Assembly (NCBI RefSeq): GCF_010728155.1
Contig: NZ_AP022605.1
Coordinates: 558,001 to 622,000, forward strand
From: Mycolicibacterium doricum
GTDB taxonomy: Bacteria > Actinomycetota > Actinomycetes > Mycobacteriales > Mycobacteriaceae
Direction: 5' to 3'
DNA length: 64,000 nucleotides
Of this stretch, positions 9,479-18,647 are shown in pieces (within the stretch, counting starts at the first letter, position 1; each line of letters starts with the position of its first letter). The translations under genes and the position numbers were made by a program. Below the pieces are notes generated by a model. That model did no database searches and was not told the origin of the DNA. It saw nothing but the letters and a program-made list of their open reading frames with translations.

Positions 9479-10246
9479 TTAGCCGCGTTCACGAAAAGAA
9501 GCGCAGAGCACCCTAATGAGGAGAAGGAGTGGTTCAACTAGATAGCGGTGAGCGAGCCGTCTCGGCTGGTTGACAAGCCTCCAGACCCACTCGAGTCCGA
9601 ATCGTCCAAGCCACCTCGGGGCGAGGCGTGTGGTGCCGGCAAGGTAATCGATCGCGCCACCTACGGTGGCGTATGTGGCGTCCGGTAGCTGGGCTAGGTG
9701 AGATAGGAGAAAGAGTTCTTGACGAGGCATGCCGAGGCCGACGAGCACAAGGTCGGGGTCAAAATCGATAATTCGAGTTAAGGCTATGTCGCTCGACACG
9801 TAGCCGTCGACACCTGAGACTGTCCATTGGGGGAGCATGGCGCGCAGACTTTCGACCGCTCGCGCATTCGATTCGACACTGGCTCCATATACAAATAGCC
9901 TTCGGGCTACGTTTAGCTGTGGTAGTGCTCCTATCCAATCTGTCGACCCAATGCGGTAGTTGGATGTTAACTTTCTTCCCGCGCTAAGCGCGGCGAGCCA
10001 GCGCACGGGTGTTCCGTCTACGACAATCCAGTCCGCCCGTCGATACAGCTCGCGAAACGCTTCATCAGTGTCGTGAAAGTAAGCACTGTGCAGATTGTGG
10101 TTGAGGAGAAGTCGCTTACCATCGGCTCTTGCTGCCGCGGTAGCGACCTCTGACGCGGTGAGCGGTGTCACCGCGATCCTCAGAAAGCGGATCTCTACGC
10201 GCTCTTGAGGCTTTGTGCCACACGCGAATTCTCCGTCCGCGCTCAT
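9479..10246 (-). CDS. WecG/TagA/CpsF-family glycosyltransferase
   Basis: A 255-residue protein from ATG 10246; the frame is open further upstream, but that part has no family resemblance. Family hallmarks are LLLNHNLHSAYF (about 47-58), ADWIVVDGTPVRWLAA (71-86), YRIGSTDW (97-104) and LVLVGLGMPRQELFL (about 170). WecG/TagA enzymes add N-acetylmannosamine(uronate)-type sugars to an undecaprenyl-linked acceptor early in polysaccharide assembly. It is oriented against the polymerase gene and could define the second sugar of the repeat unit. The start is uncertain because no strong ribosome site precedes it. Confidence 0.8.
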   Translation of the reverse strand: MSADGEFACGTKPQERVEIRFLRIAVTPLTASEVATAAARADGKRLLLNHNLHSAYFHDTDEAFRELYRRADWIVVDGTPVRWLAALSAGRKLTSNYRIGSTDWIGALPQLNVARRLFVYGASVESNARAVESLRAMLPQWTVSGVDGYVSSDIALTRIIDFDPDLVLVGLGMPRQELFLLSHLAQLPDATYATVGGAIDYLAGTTRLAPRWLGRFGLEWVWRLVNQPRRLAHRYLVEPLLLLIRVLCASFRERG

Positions 10247-10815
10247 AGCTACCGGCTGCTCATGCTGACGAAGCTCCTGGGGGGCGCTTCGCCGCGATCC
10301 CGGTCGGAGATGGCGCTCCCTACACTGTATTTGTGCACAGCCTCCTCCTTCAGAATCAGTTAGGCACCGGTTGGTGCATACAAACCTTGTCAGGCCCCAC
10401 GCAGAACCGCGAGGCCAACCCGTTTGGACGTCCCGAAGATGACTCTGTCCGCACCCGACTCTAGCTCGTTTCAGCGGTATTGGTACAACTCCCAACGGCT
10501 GTCTGGCTCTGGCGGAAACTGCAGTTAGTGTACTGCCGCGTAGTGGTTCAACTTGCCGTGGCACATCAATAGGCTCAGGCCGAGTGCCTATCGGACAGTT
10601 CTGTTCGCTATGACACTCGGACGTTTCACGGGCCGCGCCTCGATGCGGAGAGCCGGTATGGTCGAATCCACGGGGCGACTGCAATCGCGCGCCAGTCCGT
10701 CGATAGTCTGTCTCAAACCCCAGTTGCAGCGTTGCTGCCGTCTTCCCCTCGAGGAGTCTTCAGATTGTCCACTGTGACAGGTCGTTCTCGGGGAGCGTCT
10801 TCAGATGAGCGGCCA
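10247..10815. other. Intergenic region between divergent polysaccharide genes
   Basis: About 570 bp between the minus-strand glycosyltransferase and the plus-strand polymerase. I see no supported gene here. The region presumably carries promoters for both genes, but I could not fix a convincing -35/-10 pair. It is more AT-rich than the housekeeping DNA. Confidence 0.4.
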
Positions 10816-12132
10816 ATGAACGGTCGTTCCTTCCGGCTGGTGTTCTACTACGTGTACGTAGCGTGCATCATTGGTGCCAACGCGTCGATCTTGATCCCAC
10901 GGACGGCCATGGGCCATGTCGAAAGCAACCGACTTTTCTCTGTGAGTTGGGTGGCGCTCCACATACTTTCTCTGTTGGTTCTCTTGTCGCTGCTGAGACG
11001 GCAAGATTCCCGCAACCTGATGTTCGTCGTGTTGGTAGGTACTTTCATCCTCGTCTCTGCGATCTGGTCGGTGGCGCCGACATACACCCTCCTGTACGGC
11101 AGCATGATGGTTGGGAACGTCTTGGTGGCACACCTGATGGCGAGTGAACTCTCCTTAGAGGAAATAGTTTCCTTCCTCGCACGCGTCTTATTTGTCACGA
11201 GCTTGTTAGGCGTCATCGCTTACTTCCTGAAGTTTGGACCGGTCTATTACTTTGATGTCCATCAGCGTCCCAATATCTTCGGTGGGCAGCCCTTTCGGGG
11301 CTTCACTGCGCACAAAATATTGGCGGGGCTTTACGCTTCGCTCGGTGTGGTAGCTATTCTAGCGACAATGCGTGGCGTGGCGAGAGTCGCATGTATGTCC
11401 GTACTCGCGCTCTGCGTCGCATTGACGAGTTCGGTGATCGGCATCGTCTTGTTCCTGCTGGCGACTCCCGTTTATGTCGCTGTCAGGTATGCCTTCGCTA
11501 GACGAGTCGGGAAAACAGGAATGCTCGTCGGCGGCGGCGCGGCCGCTTTTATTGTGCTATCTGCGGCGGTGATGTACTGGCAACAGTTGCTCGGCGTGTT
11601 GGCGCGCGACAGCACGCTCACAGGGCGCACGACGCTGTGGAATATTGGCATCGATGCGTGGCTTGAACGACCATTGCTGGGATGGGGATTCAACGCTTAT
11701 CTAGAGTCGTCATTCTCCGGATCGGCGACCCGCCTGTTCAATCCATATGGAGAGTGGGATATTCCCCATTTCCATCAGTCATTCATCCAAACGGCGGTAG
11801 ATTTGGGTGCCGTCGGGGCGGCAGTTCTCGTGGGGCTGCTCATGTATACGCTCATTGCGTCTTATCGGTACGGCGTGACCGTCAATACGTCGGTAGGTGC
11901 CTTCAGTTTTGCCGTTACAATTCTGATGATTATTGCTGCGATGGCGATGTTCATTTTCTTCAACTATAACCATTTCGGTACCTTCCTTCTAATGCTCTTG
12001 TTCTTTTCCCTTAGGCGCGTCAATCGACTACGTAGAGAAGGCGACGTTAGTGGTGCGCCGTCGTATGTCCTGAAACCTCACGGCTCGAGTCGAACGGCCA
12101 GGAGAAAGCGTCGCATCGGGTCGGCAGCTTGA
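10816..12132 (+). CDS. O-antigen ligase/polymerase-like membrane protein (Wzy type)
   Basis: A 438-residue polytopic membrane protein with roughly 11 hydrophobic segments and one longer outside loop (about residues 300-350) containing GRTTLWNIGIDAWLERPLLGWG and PHFHQSFIQTAVDLG. Those motifs are typical of the Wzy_C/O-antigen ligase superfamily. The likely role is polymerising flipped repeat units on the outer face of the membrane. The C-terminal tail is basic. ATG 10816 is the chosen start because the hydrophobic N-terminus begins there; an upstream GTG at 10774 is possible. Together with the flippase at the window start it suggests a Wzx/Wzy-dependent pathway. Confidence 0.75.
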   Translation: MNGRSFRLVFYYVYVACIIGANASILIPRTAMGHVESNRLFSVSWVALHILSLLVLLSLLRRQDSRNLMFVVLVGTFILVSAIWSVAPTYTLLYGSMMVGNVLVAHLMASELSLEEIVSFLARVLFVTSLLGVIAYFLKFGPVYYFDVHQRPNIFGGQPFRGFTAHKILAGLYASLGVVAILATMRGVARVACMSVLALCVALTSSVIGIVLFLLATPVYVAVRYAFARRVGKTGMLVGGGAAAFIVLSAAVMYWQQLLGVLARDSTLTGRTTLWNIGIDAWLERPLLGWGFNAYLESSFSGSATRLFNPYGEWDIPHFHQSFIQTAVDLGAVGAAVLVGLLMYTLIASYRYGVTVNTSVGAFSFAVTILMIIAAMAMFIFFNYNHFGTFLLMLLFFSLRRVNRLRREGDVSGAPSYVLKPHGSSRTARRKRRIGSAA

Positions 12133-12146
12133 CATAGTTGAGTCGC

Positions 12147-13008
12147 CTACCTCAATTTTTTCGCGCGACCCGAAGATTGGAGGGGGACCTTGCCTTGTGT
12201 AGTCCACCGGCGCAGACCCTCACCGCGGTCATACCAGGGGCCTCCTCGTCCTTCGTGTTCGTCGTTGGGTGTGACGTATCCGATGCCGGCGTGCAGTCGG
12301 ACCGAATTCCAGAACTCGCGGGTGACGGCCAGTTCGGCGCGCAGGGTGGCGGGGTCCTCGATGGCGAGCAGGTGCGGGAACTCGGCTTTGAGGTGCCCGT
12401 TGAAGCTCTCGATCCAGGCCTGATCGGTCGGCGTTGCGGGCCGCCCGAAGTGCTGGGCGATCGCGCACAGCGCCATGAACTCCCGGGTGGAGCCCGACGT
12501 CATCTGCGGGCCGTTATCGGACACCGCAAGCAGGATCGGCCGAGGCTCGTCGTCGGCAGCAATGTCGACGAGCCCGTCTTGGCGTCGCTCGATGGCTTCC
12601 AGCAGTCCCTCGGCGTCGAGTGCGTCGGTGAACCCGACCTCTACCTGGGTGGAGGTTTCCTCGACGGAGACGACCTCGGTGATCCACTTGCGCGAGACGA
12701 GGTCCTGGATGATCAGCACCGCCATCCCCGCCCTGGTGAAATGGGTCGTGTCGTAGATCCAGATCGAGTTGGGCTTGTAGTCCACCCAGTCCGGAAACGG
12801 TTTGCGCTGCGAGCGGCCCGGTCTGGGCAGCGGCCGGAAATGCTTGTCCGCCAGGAACAGAACACGGCGCACACTCGACGGCGACACCCACACCGGGTGC
12901 AGGATAGGAGCCGCGGTGGGCCAGCTTACGATGGCTGCGGTCGGTCTCGCCCCACTCGTCGAACAGGGCCAGGATCTCGGCAGCTTCGGCGTCGAGCAGC
13001 CCATGCAT
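12147..13008 (-). pseudogene. IS3/IS481-type transposase with integrase core, frameshifted, N-terminus missing
   Basis: The reading frame from 13008 (MHGLLDAEAAEILALFDEWG, then RKLAHRGSY) must switch frame near 12900 to continue as HPVWVSPSSVRRVLFLADKH and the rve core: SIWIYDTTHFTRAGMAVL, LLAVSDNGPQMTSG, then QAWIESFNGHLKAEFPHL, which supply the D, D and E of the catalytic triad. The C-terminus is intact up to 12147. The usual N-terminal DNA-binding half is absent upstream, so this is a truncated copy. No terminal repeats or target duplication could be seen. Confidence 0.75.
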
Positions 13009-13176
13009 CGGCGTCTACTCCAAGAAGGCGAAGCTCACAGTGGTCACTTCAGCCTCACTCCTCACGCCTGGTTTGTTGCTCAGCGACACGCCGTCGGGCA
13101 CGATCACAGACCATGGCCGCCCCGCCCGCATCGACGAAAACCTCACTACAGCAACGGCTGACCGCCCGCGCCCACC

Positions 13177-13446
13177 AACGATGGCCCCAAACTCGACGGC
13201 GTCGACGTGCGCTTTCGCGGTGCGTTCGCTTATGGCACCGGACGCCTGCCCGACGGCGAGACCATGCCGCTGATGCGGCGGCGCTTCGGCGGATCCGCCG
13301 CACGCTGGGGGTTCGCCCATGTACCTGGCCAGCAAGGACGGTACCAGGATTCTGTTCTATCCACCGGCCAGTTCGCTGGCACACCGGAGGACGCGCTCGA
13401 CACCGCCTGCGGTCTCTATCTCGGCGATCCGACCGCCTGGACCTGA
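13177..13446 (+). pseudogene. Degraded small conserved protein often found beside mycobacterial mobile elements
   Basis: The plus-strand frame reads GPKLDGVDVRFRGAFAYGTG near its beginning and ends with AGTPEDALDTACGLYLGDPT before the stop at 13444. I recall similar proteins of unknown function near mycobacterial mobile genes. In the middle, the expected YLASKDG is present but in the +1 frame (around 13318-13340), while the sequence before and after is in the original frame, implying two compensating indels. There is no clear start codon. The function is unknown. Confidence 0.5.
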
Positions 13447-13474
13447 CCCCCGACGGACTTACGGGCGAGACGGC

Positions 13475-14695
13475 TTAGCTCTTGAGGAAGCCCATGTCCT
13501 TCTTGCTTGACCCGATTACAGGTTCGGGATCGGACTCGAGCGTTTTCGACAGGAGTTCGCCGTAGATGTCGCGGAAGTCGGTCGTGATCTTGAGGTTTCC
13601 GTCATCAAGATCTGTGAGGCTCGGCTCGTCGCCGTAGAACCCACCGCGCACATTTCTGCCTGCTATGAAAACCGGGCCGGCTGTGCCGTGGTCCGTCCCG
13701 TCGGAAGCATTGGCCTCAACCCGTCGGCCAAACTCTGAGTACGCGATGACGACGACATTCTTCCCGTACCGGTCGTCGCGCATTCTCTTCACGAAGCGTG
13801 CGACGGCCTTATCCAGAATACCAATCAGCCGACGATGATCGTCGCGCTGTTCGGAATGCGTATCAAACCCACCGAGGGATACGCTGTAGACCCTCGTCGG
13901 CAGGCCTTCTGAAATGCACTGCGCGACGGCGTTGAGTTGGACGTCGAGGCCATTGCTGCCTTCGCCCGTCTCGCTGACCGGCGCACCGTCGTCGGTGTCC
14001 GCGAACAATGGTGACAGTGTGTCGGCGACGGTGGGCACCGCGCGGTAGGAATCCCGAACCAGCGCCATCGCCGGGGTGTCATCGGGATCTCTCCTTCCGA
14101 GCGCCCTAATGAACTTGGCAGAGTTCTTCGGCGGAATTACTTGCGGCGAGAAGGCCGCGGCGCTACTCTTCTCTCCCACAGTGAGTCTCGGCAGCACCGT
14201 ACCGATGTTCAGTGCGCGCAATGGGTCGCCGTCACCCGCGTCGAGCCAACGGCCGATCCAGCCGGTGGTGACGGCGTTGTCGATGGACCCGCTCTGCCAG
14301 ATGTCCATGGAGCGAAAGTGGCTCCGGTCCGGCTCCGGATAACCGACCCCACGGATGATCGCCAGCGACTTGGACTTGAACATCTCGGCCATGCCGGTCA
14401 TCTCGGGATTGAGGCCGTAATCCTCGTCCAGCGAGACCAACTCGTCCGGCGAGTATGCAAGTTCCGGGCGGGCGTCGTGATAGGCATCGTCGGTCAGCGG
14501 AACCAGTGTGTTGATGCCGTCGTTTCCGCCGTACAGGGTGACCAAGACGAGGATGCCGCTGCCATGAGGCAGGGGGTCCGCCCTGGCGGCTTGCAGCAGT
14601 TCTGGCCACGTGAAGCTCGTCGTCGCGGTGAGCACGCCTGCGGCGCCGACGCCCGCGCAGCCGGCTAAGAAGCTCCTGCGACTGAAGTTGGCCAA
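13475..14695 (-). CDS. DUF1501 protein with twin-arginine signal
   Basis: A 406-residue protein starting at TTG 14695, chosen because AAGGAG sits five bases upstream. The N-terminus NFSRRSFLAGCAGVGAAG is a twin-arginine (Tat) signal, so the folded protein should be exported. The rest matches DUF1501 (alkaline-phosphatase-like superfamily): LVLVTLYGGNDGINTLVP, RSHFRSMDIWQSG, GGFDTHSEQRDDH, VVVIAYSEFGRRVEAN and DGTDHGTAGPVFIAG. The gene follows the DUF1800 gene by 14 bp, a pairing common in bacteria. The substrate is unknown. Confidence 0.85.
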   Translation of the reverse strand: MANFSRRSFLAGCAGVGAAGVLTATTSFTWPELLQAARADPLPHGSGILVLVTLYGGNDGINTLVPLTDDAYHDARPELAYSPDELVSLDEDYGLNPEMTGMAEMFKSKSLAIIRGVGYPEPDRSHFRSMDIWQSGSIDNAVTTGWIGRWLDAGDGDPLRALNIGTVLPRLTVGEKSSAAAFSPQVIPPKNSAKFIRALGRRDPDDTPAMALVRDSYRAVPTVADTLSPLFADTDDGAPVSETGEGSNGLDVQLNAVAQCISEGLPTRVYSVSLGGFDTHSEQRDDHRRLIGILDKAVARFVKRMRDDRYGKNVVVIAYSEFGRRVEANASDGTDHGTAGPVFIAGRNVRGGFYGDEPSLTDLDDGNLKITTDFRDIYGELLSKTLESDPEPVIGSSKKDMGFLKS

Positions 14696-14709
14696 TGGGA
14701 CTCCTTAAG

Positions 14710-16032
14710 TTAAGACACCAAGTACTCGGGCGTATTGGCCGCGGAGGCAACCAGTGCGGGGGCATTCGCACGCAGCGGCTTCAACGCTTCGGCGGTGCCG
14801 TTCGACCACGCCCCGATACCGAGGAGATATCCGACAGCATCGAGTCGATCGCTGGCTGACGCATTCTCAACGACGCTGATGTCGCCGTCTCGAACTACTT
14901 CGGCGGCGGAACGCAATCTGATGCCGGCCGCCGCGGCGGACAACCAACTTTGCCCCCCGGCCCACCCGCCGACGCTCGGTGGATAGAAGGGTAGCTGCCC
15001 CAACGACTTCAGAGTCTTGGTGGCCCTCTTCACCCGTTTCGAATCATCGATCGGCGCGTTCAACGCGCGGTGCAGCCCGATAAGCCACTCCACCGGACCG
15101 ATGACCACCGTAGTGTCGCGGTCGAAGAATGCAGGATCGGTCAGTACCGCCTTGGTGAGCGTCCGCAGGTTGCGGTCAGGACCGTACGCAGCCATCAGGC
15201 GCTTCAGCGTCGCGCTCTTCGGCTTCGAGTCGGACGCCAGTTGTTGCCACAGCCTGCCGGCGATGAAACGCGGGGAGTTCGGGTGAGAAAGCACTGCGTC
15301 ACAGAACTTGACCGTGTCGAGACTCCCCTTCGTGCCCAGGACCGTCTTTAATTTGACGTCTTGTCGTTCAGCCACCAGAGCCGTGGTGCCGTCATCATCG
15401 ACCGTCCAACCCGTGAGGGCACGTGCGCCCTCACGAACGTCCTTCTCCGAATACCCGTTACCGTGCCCTAACGCGAACAGTTCTAAAAATTCGCGGGCGA
15501 GATTTTCGTTTGGCGATCCCACGCGGTTCGTCTGCCCGTCCAGCCACCGCACCATGGCGCCGTCGGTCAACATCGCGAGCGCCAAGTCGCGGAAGTCGCC
15601 GAGGCACAGCGACCGAATCTTCTCGTTCTGAGCCGCCATGAACGCTGGATATCGGACTTTGTCGAGCGACGTAGCAAAGTGGTTGTGCCACAACAAGGTC
15701 AGCTTTTCGACGAGAGGCTGCTCGACGCTGACCAGCCGCTGCAGCCACCAACCCATGAGGTCCGTACGGCGTTCTGCGATGTCCTTGTTGTAGGCCTTGC
15801 GGATCGCTGTCGTGGTCTTCTTTTCGGGCTTGGCTGCCTTGATCTCAAGATCTGGAAGGGGAGTGGCAGCCCAACCGGGATCTTTACTTGCGTCGATGCT
15901 CAGCGCCTCGTCGATGTAGGTTGCGAGGTCTTTGGTCTTCAGAACCGTGTCGACAGCCGCACCGGTCGTGCCAAAGCCGCTGCGGCGCAGGACTCGTGCT
16001 GCATCGATCCACTCGGTCGATTGTGTAGACAC
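14710..16032 (-). CDS. DUF1800 protein
   Basis: A 440-residue protein from GTG 16032, preceded by GGGAGGAG at a good distance; another GTG 18 bases upstream overlaps that ribosome site. DUF1800 features are VLRRSGFGTTGAAVDTVL at the start, WWLQRLVSVEQPLVEKLTLL, WHNHFATSLDKV, NENLAREFLELFALGHGNGY and ARALTGWTVD. The genes for DUF1800 and DUF1501 proteins are usually paired and likely make a complex, but no enzymatic activity is established for it. There is no clear signal peptide here, so export, if any, may be with the Tat-borne partner (inference). Confidence 0.85.
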   Translation of the reverse strand: MSTQSTEWIDAARVLRRSGFGTTGAAVDTVLKTKDLATYIDEALSIDASKDPGWAATPLPDLEIKAAKPEKKTTTAIRKAYNKDIAERRTDLMGWWLQRLVSVEQPLVEKLTLLWHNHFATSLDKVRYPAFMAAQNEKIRSLCLGDFRDLALAMLTDGAMVRWLDGQTNRVGSPNENLAREFLELFALGHGNGYSEKDVREGARALTGWTVDDDGTTALVAERQDVKLKTVLGTKGSLDTVKFCDAVLSHPNSPRFIAGRLWQQLASDSKPKSATLKRLMAAYGPDRNLRTLTKAVLTDPAFFDRDTTVVIGPVEWLIGLHRALNAPIDDSKRVKRATKTLKSLGQLPFYPPSVGGWAGGQSWLSAAAAGIRLRSAAEVVRDGDISVVENASASDRLDAVGYLLGIGAWSNGTAEALKPLRANAPALVASAANTPEYLVS

Positions 16033-16189
16033 CGGCGATTCTCCTCCCACGCACGAACGCGCCCTTTGTAAGGGTAGAGCTCATTGCTTCCCTGATCCAA
16101 CGAGCCACCCCGGACACAGTCCACCATTCTCGCCGGCGATCAAACGACCATCAGCTACCCTGTCCGCAGGCACTCGTAGAGGGGATTGA

Positions 16190-16504
16190 ATGAAATATCG
16201 CATTGCTGTCGGCGCGGTCGTATTTGCAACGTCACTGGCGCTCAGCGCTCCGCCGGCCATCGCGGCGCCGACAACGTGGGAAATGCCGGACGTCCGTGGG
16301 ATGAACCTCGACGCAGCGGCGGAGGCCTTCAATGCGGCGACAGAAGGCAGTGGACTGGTGCTCACGCCCGTGAATCGATCCGGACCTGGGGAGGTCATCA
16401 ATCTGACCAACTGGACCGTCTGCTCGCAGTCACCGAAGGCGGACGGGAAGCTGACGGCGAAGTCGAAGCCAGCCGTCGGCGTCAACCGCCCGAACAACTG
16501 CTGA
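16190..16504 (+). CDS. Small secreted protein with PASTA-like core (paralog of the gene at 22501)
   Basis: A 104-residue protein. Residues 1-26 form a Sec signal peptide ending in AIAA. The mature part has WEMPDVRGMNLDAAAEAF, recalling the opening of PASTA domains, then VINLTNWTVCSQSP and a C-terminal cysteine (NNC). The two cysteines may pair. The gene at 22501 encodes a clear relative with the same WEMPDV.GM and INLTNW.VC.QSP blocks. PASTA domains bind muropeptides in PknB-type kinases, but whether this protein does is not known. Confidence 0.7.
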   Translation: MKYRIAVGAVVFATSLALSAPPAIAAPTTWEMPDVRGMNLDAAAEAFNAATEGSGLVLTPVNRSGPGEVINLTNWTVCSQSPKADGKLTAKSKPAVGVNRPNNC

Positions 16505-16528
16505 CCGCAGCACCACAGCGAAAAGTTA

Positions 16529-16553
16529 CCCCGCCACGGCGAGAGTGGCGGGG
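16529..16553. terminator. Hairpin terminator between convergent genes
   Basis: CCCCGCCAC (16529-16537) pairs with GTGGCGGGG (16545-16553) around a 7-base loop. It lies between the plus-strand gene ending at 16504 and the minus-strand gene ending at 16572, so it could serve both. No U-run follows, as is common in mycobacteria. Confidence 0.6.
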
Positions 16554-16571
16554 CGACTTCGCCAGTAAGCC

Positions 16572-17471
16572 CTACGCCGCGGCAGCGCCCGGCTTCAGGT
16601 AGGTCACCAGGCTCACGTCGAGCGCCTCGTCGACGAAGTAGTACTGGCAGCCGGTCAGGTACTTCATGTAGCGGTTGTAGTTCTCCTCGCCCGCGGCGGC
16701 GATCGCCTCGTCCTTGTGATTCTCCAGCCGAGCCGCCCAGATGCCCAAGGTCTTGATGTAGTGGTTGCGCAGCGACAGCGTCTCGGGCACCACGAAACCG
16801 GCTTTCTCGCCGCGCTCGACCATCATCTCGGTGCTCGGCAGCCGCCCGCCCGGAAAGATCTCGTCCATGATGAACTTCGCGAAACGCGCGAGTTCGAAGG
16901 TGATCTTCTTGCCGCGGGCCTGCAGATTATCCGGGTGGTACGCGCAGCTGCTCTGGATCGTCATGCGGCCGTCGTCGGGCATGATCTCGAAGCACGTCTT
17001 GAAGAAGTCGTCGTAGCGCTCGAAACCGAAGTGCTCGAACGCCTCGATCGACACGATCCGGTCGACGGGGGAGTGGAACTGCTCCCAGCCCTCCAGCCGC
17101 ACATCGAAGGTGCGCCCGGTCTCCACCTGCGACAGCAGCTGATTGCAGTAGGCCTGCTGGTTCCTGCTCAGCGTCAGCCCGATGACGTTGACGTCGTATT
17201 TCTCCATGGCCCGCTGCAGGGTCAGCCCCCACCCGCATCCCACCTCCAGCAGCGTCATCCCCGGCTTGAGGTCCAGGCGGTCCAGGTGCTGGTCGACGTT
17301 GGCGACCTGCGCTTCGGACAGCGTGACATTCGGCCCCGTGAAGTACGCGCAGCTGTACTTCCGCGTCGAATCCTGGAAGAGCCCGAAGAAATCGTCCGAC
17401 AGGTCGTAGTGCGCCTGGATCTCCTCGAAGTGCGGCCGCAACTCCTCGGCACCGGTTGTCTTGTCAGACAT
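16572..17471 (-). CDS. mmaA4: Mycolic acid methyltransferase, MmaA4-like
   Basis: A 299-residue SAM-dependent methyltransferase of the cyclopropane/mycolic acid synthase family. Visible motifs are YSCAYF (39-44), the SAM-binding EVGCGWG (76-82), [26 protein letters not shown] and [16 protein letters not shown]. The C-terminus [13 protein letters not shown] resembles M. tuberculosis MmaA4, which makes hydroxymycolates, the precursors of keto- and methoxymycolates. It acts on unsaturated meromycolyl chains in the cytoplasm. ATG 17471 is preceded by AGGAAGG. Orthology to mmaA4 is inferred from sequence memory and from the position next to mmaA1/lipG homologs; only an alignment can decide the true subfamily. 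Confidence 0.7.
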   Translation of the reverse strand: MSDKTTGAEELRPHFEEIQAHYDLSDDFFGLFQDSTRKYSCAYFTGPNVTLSEAQVANVDQHLDRLDLKPGMTLLEVGCGWGLTLQRAMEKYDVNVIGLTLSRNQQAYCNQLLSQVETGRTFDVRLEGWEQFHSPVDRIVSIEAFEHFGFERYDDFFKTCFEIMPDDGRMTIQSSCAYHPDNLQARGKKITFELARFAKFIMDEIFPGGRLPSTEMMVERGEKAGFVVPETLSLRNHYIKTLGIWAARLENHKDEAIAAAGEENYNRYMKYLTGCQYYFVDEALDVSLVTYLKPGAAAA

Positions 17472-17644
17472 AGTCCGCAGTTCGCCTTCCTCGCGACACG
17501 TCAAATCGTCGTTCTCCCATTGTTTCGTTGCCCGCACCCTACCCGCCGCCGGGTGGCCTCAAGGCCACCGCGGCACGTGTCGGTCAACCCGGCCGCCGGC
17601 TGTTTGACGCCCGCGAAAGTTCGGAGCTTTGCTGCCCGCTGCGG

Positions 17645-18514
17645 CTACTTCACCAGGGTGAACTGGTTGACGTCGGTGTAGCCCGTGCGGAACGCGTCGG
17701 CGCACCCGGTCAGGTAGTGCATGTAGCGGTCATAGACCTCCTGGGACTGCACCTTGATGGCCTCGTCCTTATTGGCCTCCAGCGCCGCCGCCCAGTGGTC
17801 GAGCGTCTTGGCGTAGTGCGGCTGCAGCGACTGCTCGCGCGTCAACGTGAACCCAGCCTTGCCGGCGTGCTCGCCCACCAGTTCGATCGTCGGCAGGTAA
17901 CCACCGGGAAAGATCTCGGTGAGGATGAACTTGATGAACCGCGCGACCGAGAACGTCAGCGGCAGGCCCTTGTCGATCATCTGCGGGATGGTCAGCGCCG
18001 TGATGGTGTGCAGCAGCATCACCCCGTCGTCCGGCAGCACCCGGTAGGCGGTGGTGAAGAAGTCGTCCCAACGGTCGCGGCCGAAGTGCTCGAACGCGCC
18101 GATCGACACGATCCGGTCGACGGGCTGGTCGAAGTCCTCCCAACCCTGCAGCAGCACCTGCTTGCTGCGCGGGCTGTCCGACGCGGCGAACACCCTCTCG
18201 ACATGGGCGTGCTGATTCTTGCTCAGCGTCAGTCCCATGACGTTGACGTCGTACTTCTCCACCGCCCGCATCATGGTGTAGCCCCAGCCGCAGCCGACGT
18301 CGAGCAGCGTCATCCCGGGCTGCAGGCCCAGCTTGCCCAACGCGAGGTCGACCTTGGCCCGCTGGGCCTCCTCCAGCGTCATGTCGTCGCGCTCGAAGTA
18401 CGCGCAGCTGTACATCTGCGACGGGTCGAGGAACAGCCGGAAGAAGTCGTCGGACAGGTCGTAATGGGCCTGGACGTCTTCGAAATGCGGCTTCAGCTTG
18501 CCCGATCGTGCCAT
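17645..18514 (-). CDS. mmaA1: Mycolic acid methyltransferase, MmaA1/CmaA-like
   Basis: A 289-residue SAM-dependent methyltransferase, a paralog of the neighbouring gene. Motifs are [26 protein letters not shown] (SAM site), [21 protein letters not shown] and [12 protein letters not shown]; the C-terminus is [11 protein letters not shown]. It should methylate or cyclopropanate cis/trans double bonds of meromycolates. ATG 18514 has GGGAAGGG upstream. In M. tuberculosis, mmaA1 lies next to lipG, as this gene does, which supports the name; CmaA2-like function is an alternative. M. tuberculosis has four mmaA genes here, this window two. Confidence 0.65.
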   Translation of the reverse strand: MARSGKLKPHFEDVQAHYDLSDDFFRLFLDPSQMYSCAYFERDDMTLEEAQRAKVDLALGKLGLQPGMTLLDVGCGWGYTMMRAVEKYDVNVMGLTLSKNQHAHVERVFAASDSPRSKQVLLQGWEDFDQPVDRIVSIGAFEHFGRDRWDDFFTTAYRVLPDDGVMLLHTITALTIPQMIDKGLPLTFSVARFIKFILTEIFPGGYLPTIELVGEHAGKAGFTLTREQSLQPHYAKTLDHWAAALEANKDEAIKVQSQEVYDRYMHYLTGCADAFRTGYTDVNQFTLVK

Positions 18515-18647
18515 GGTGATGCCCTTCCCGGCGAGTGAGGCTCGCGTCGGCGTCACCGGTCGACTGCCCACATCGGCCCACCTGCACTCGACTGGGGATG
18601 CTAGCCGATCAGGCGCCACAGCCCAATTACGAAAATCTTTCCCCGGG

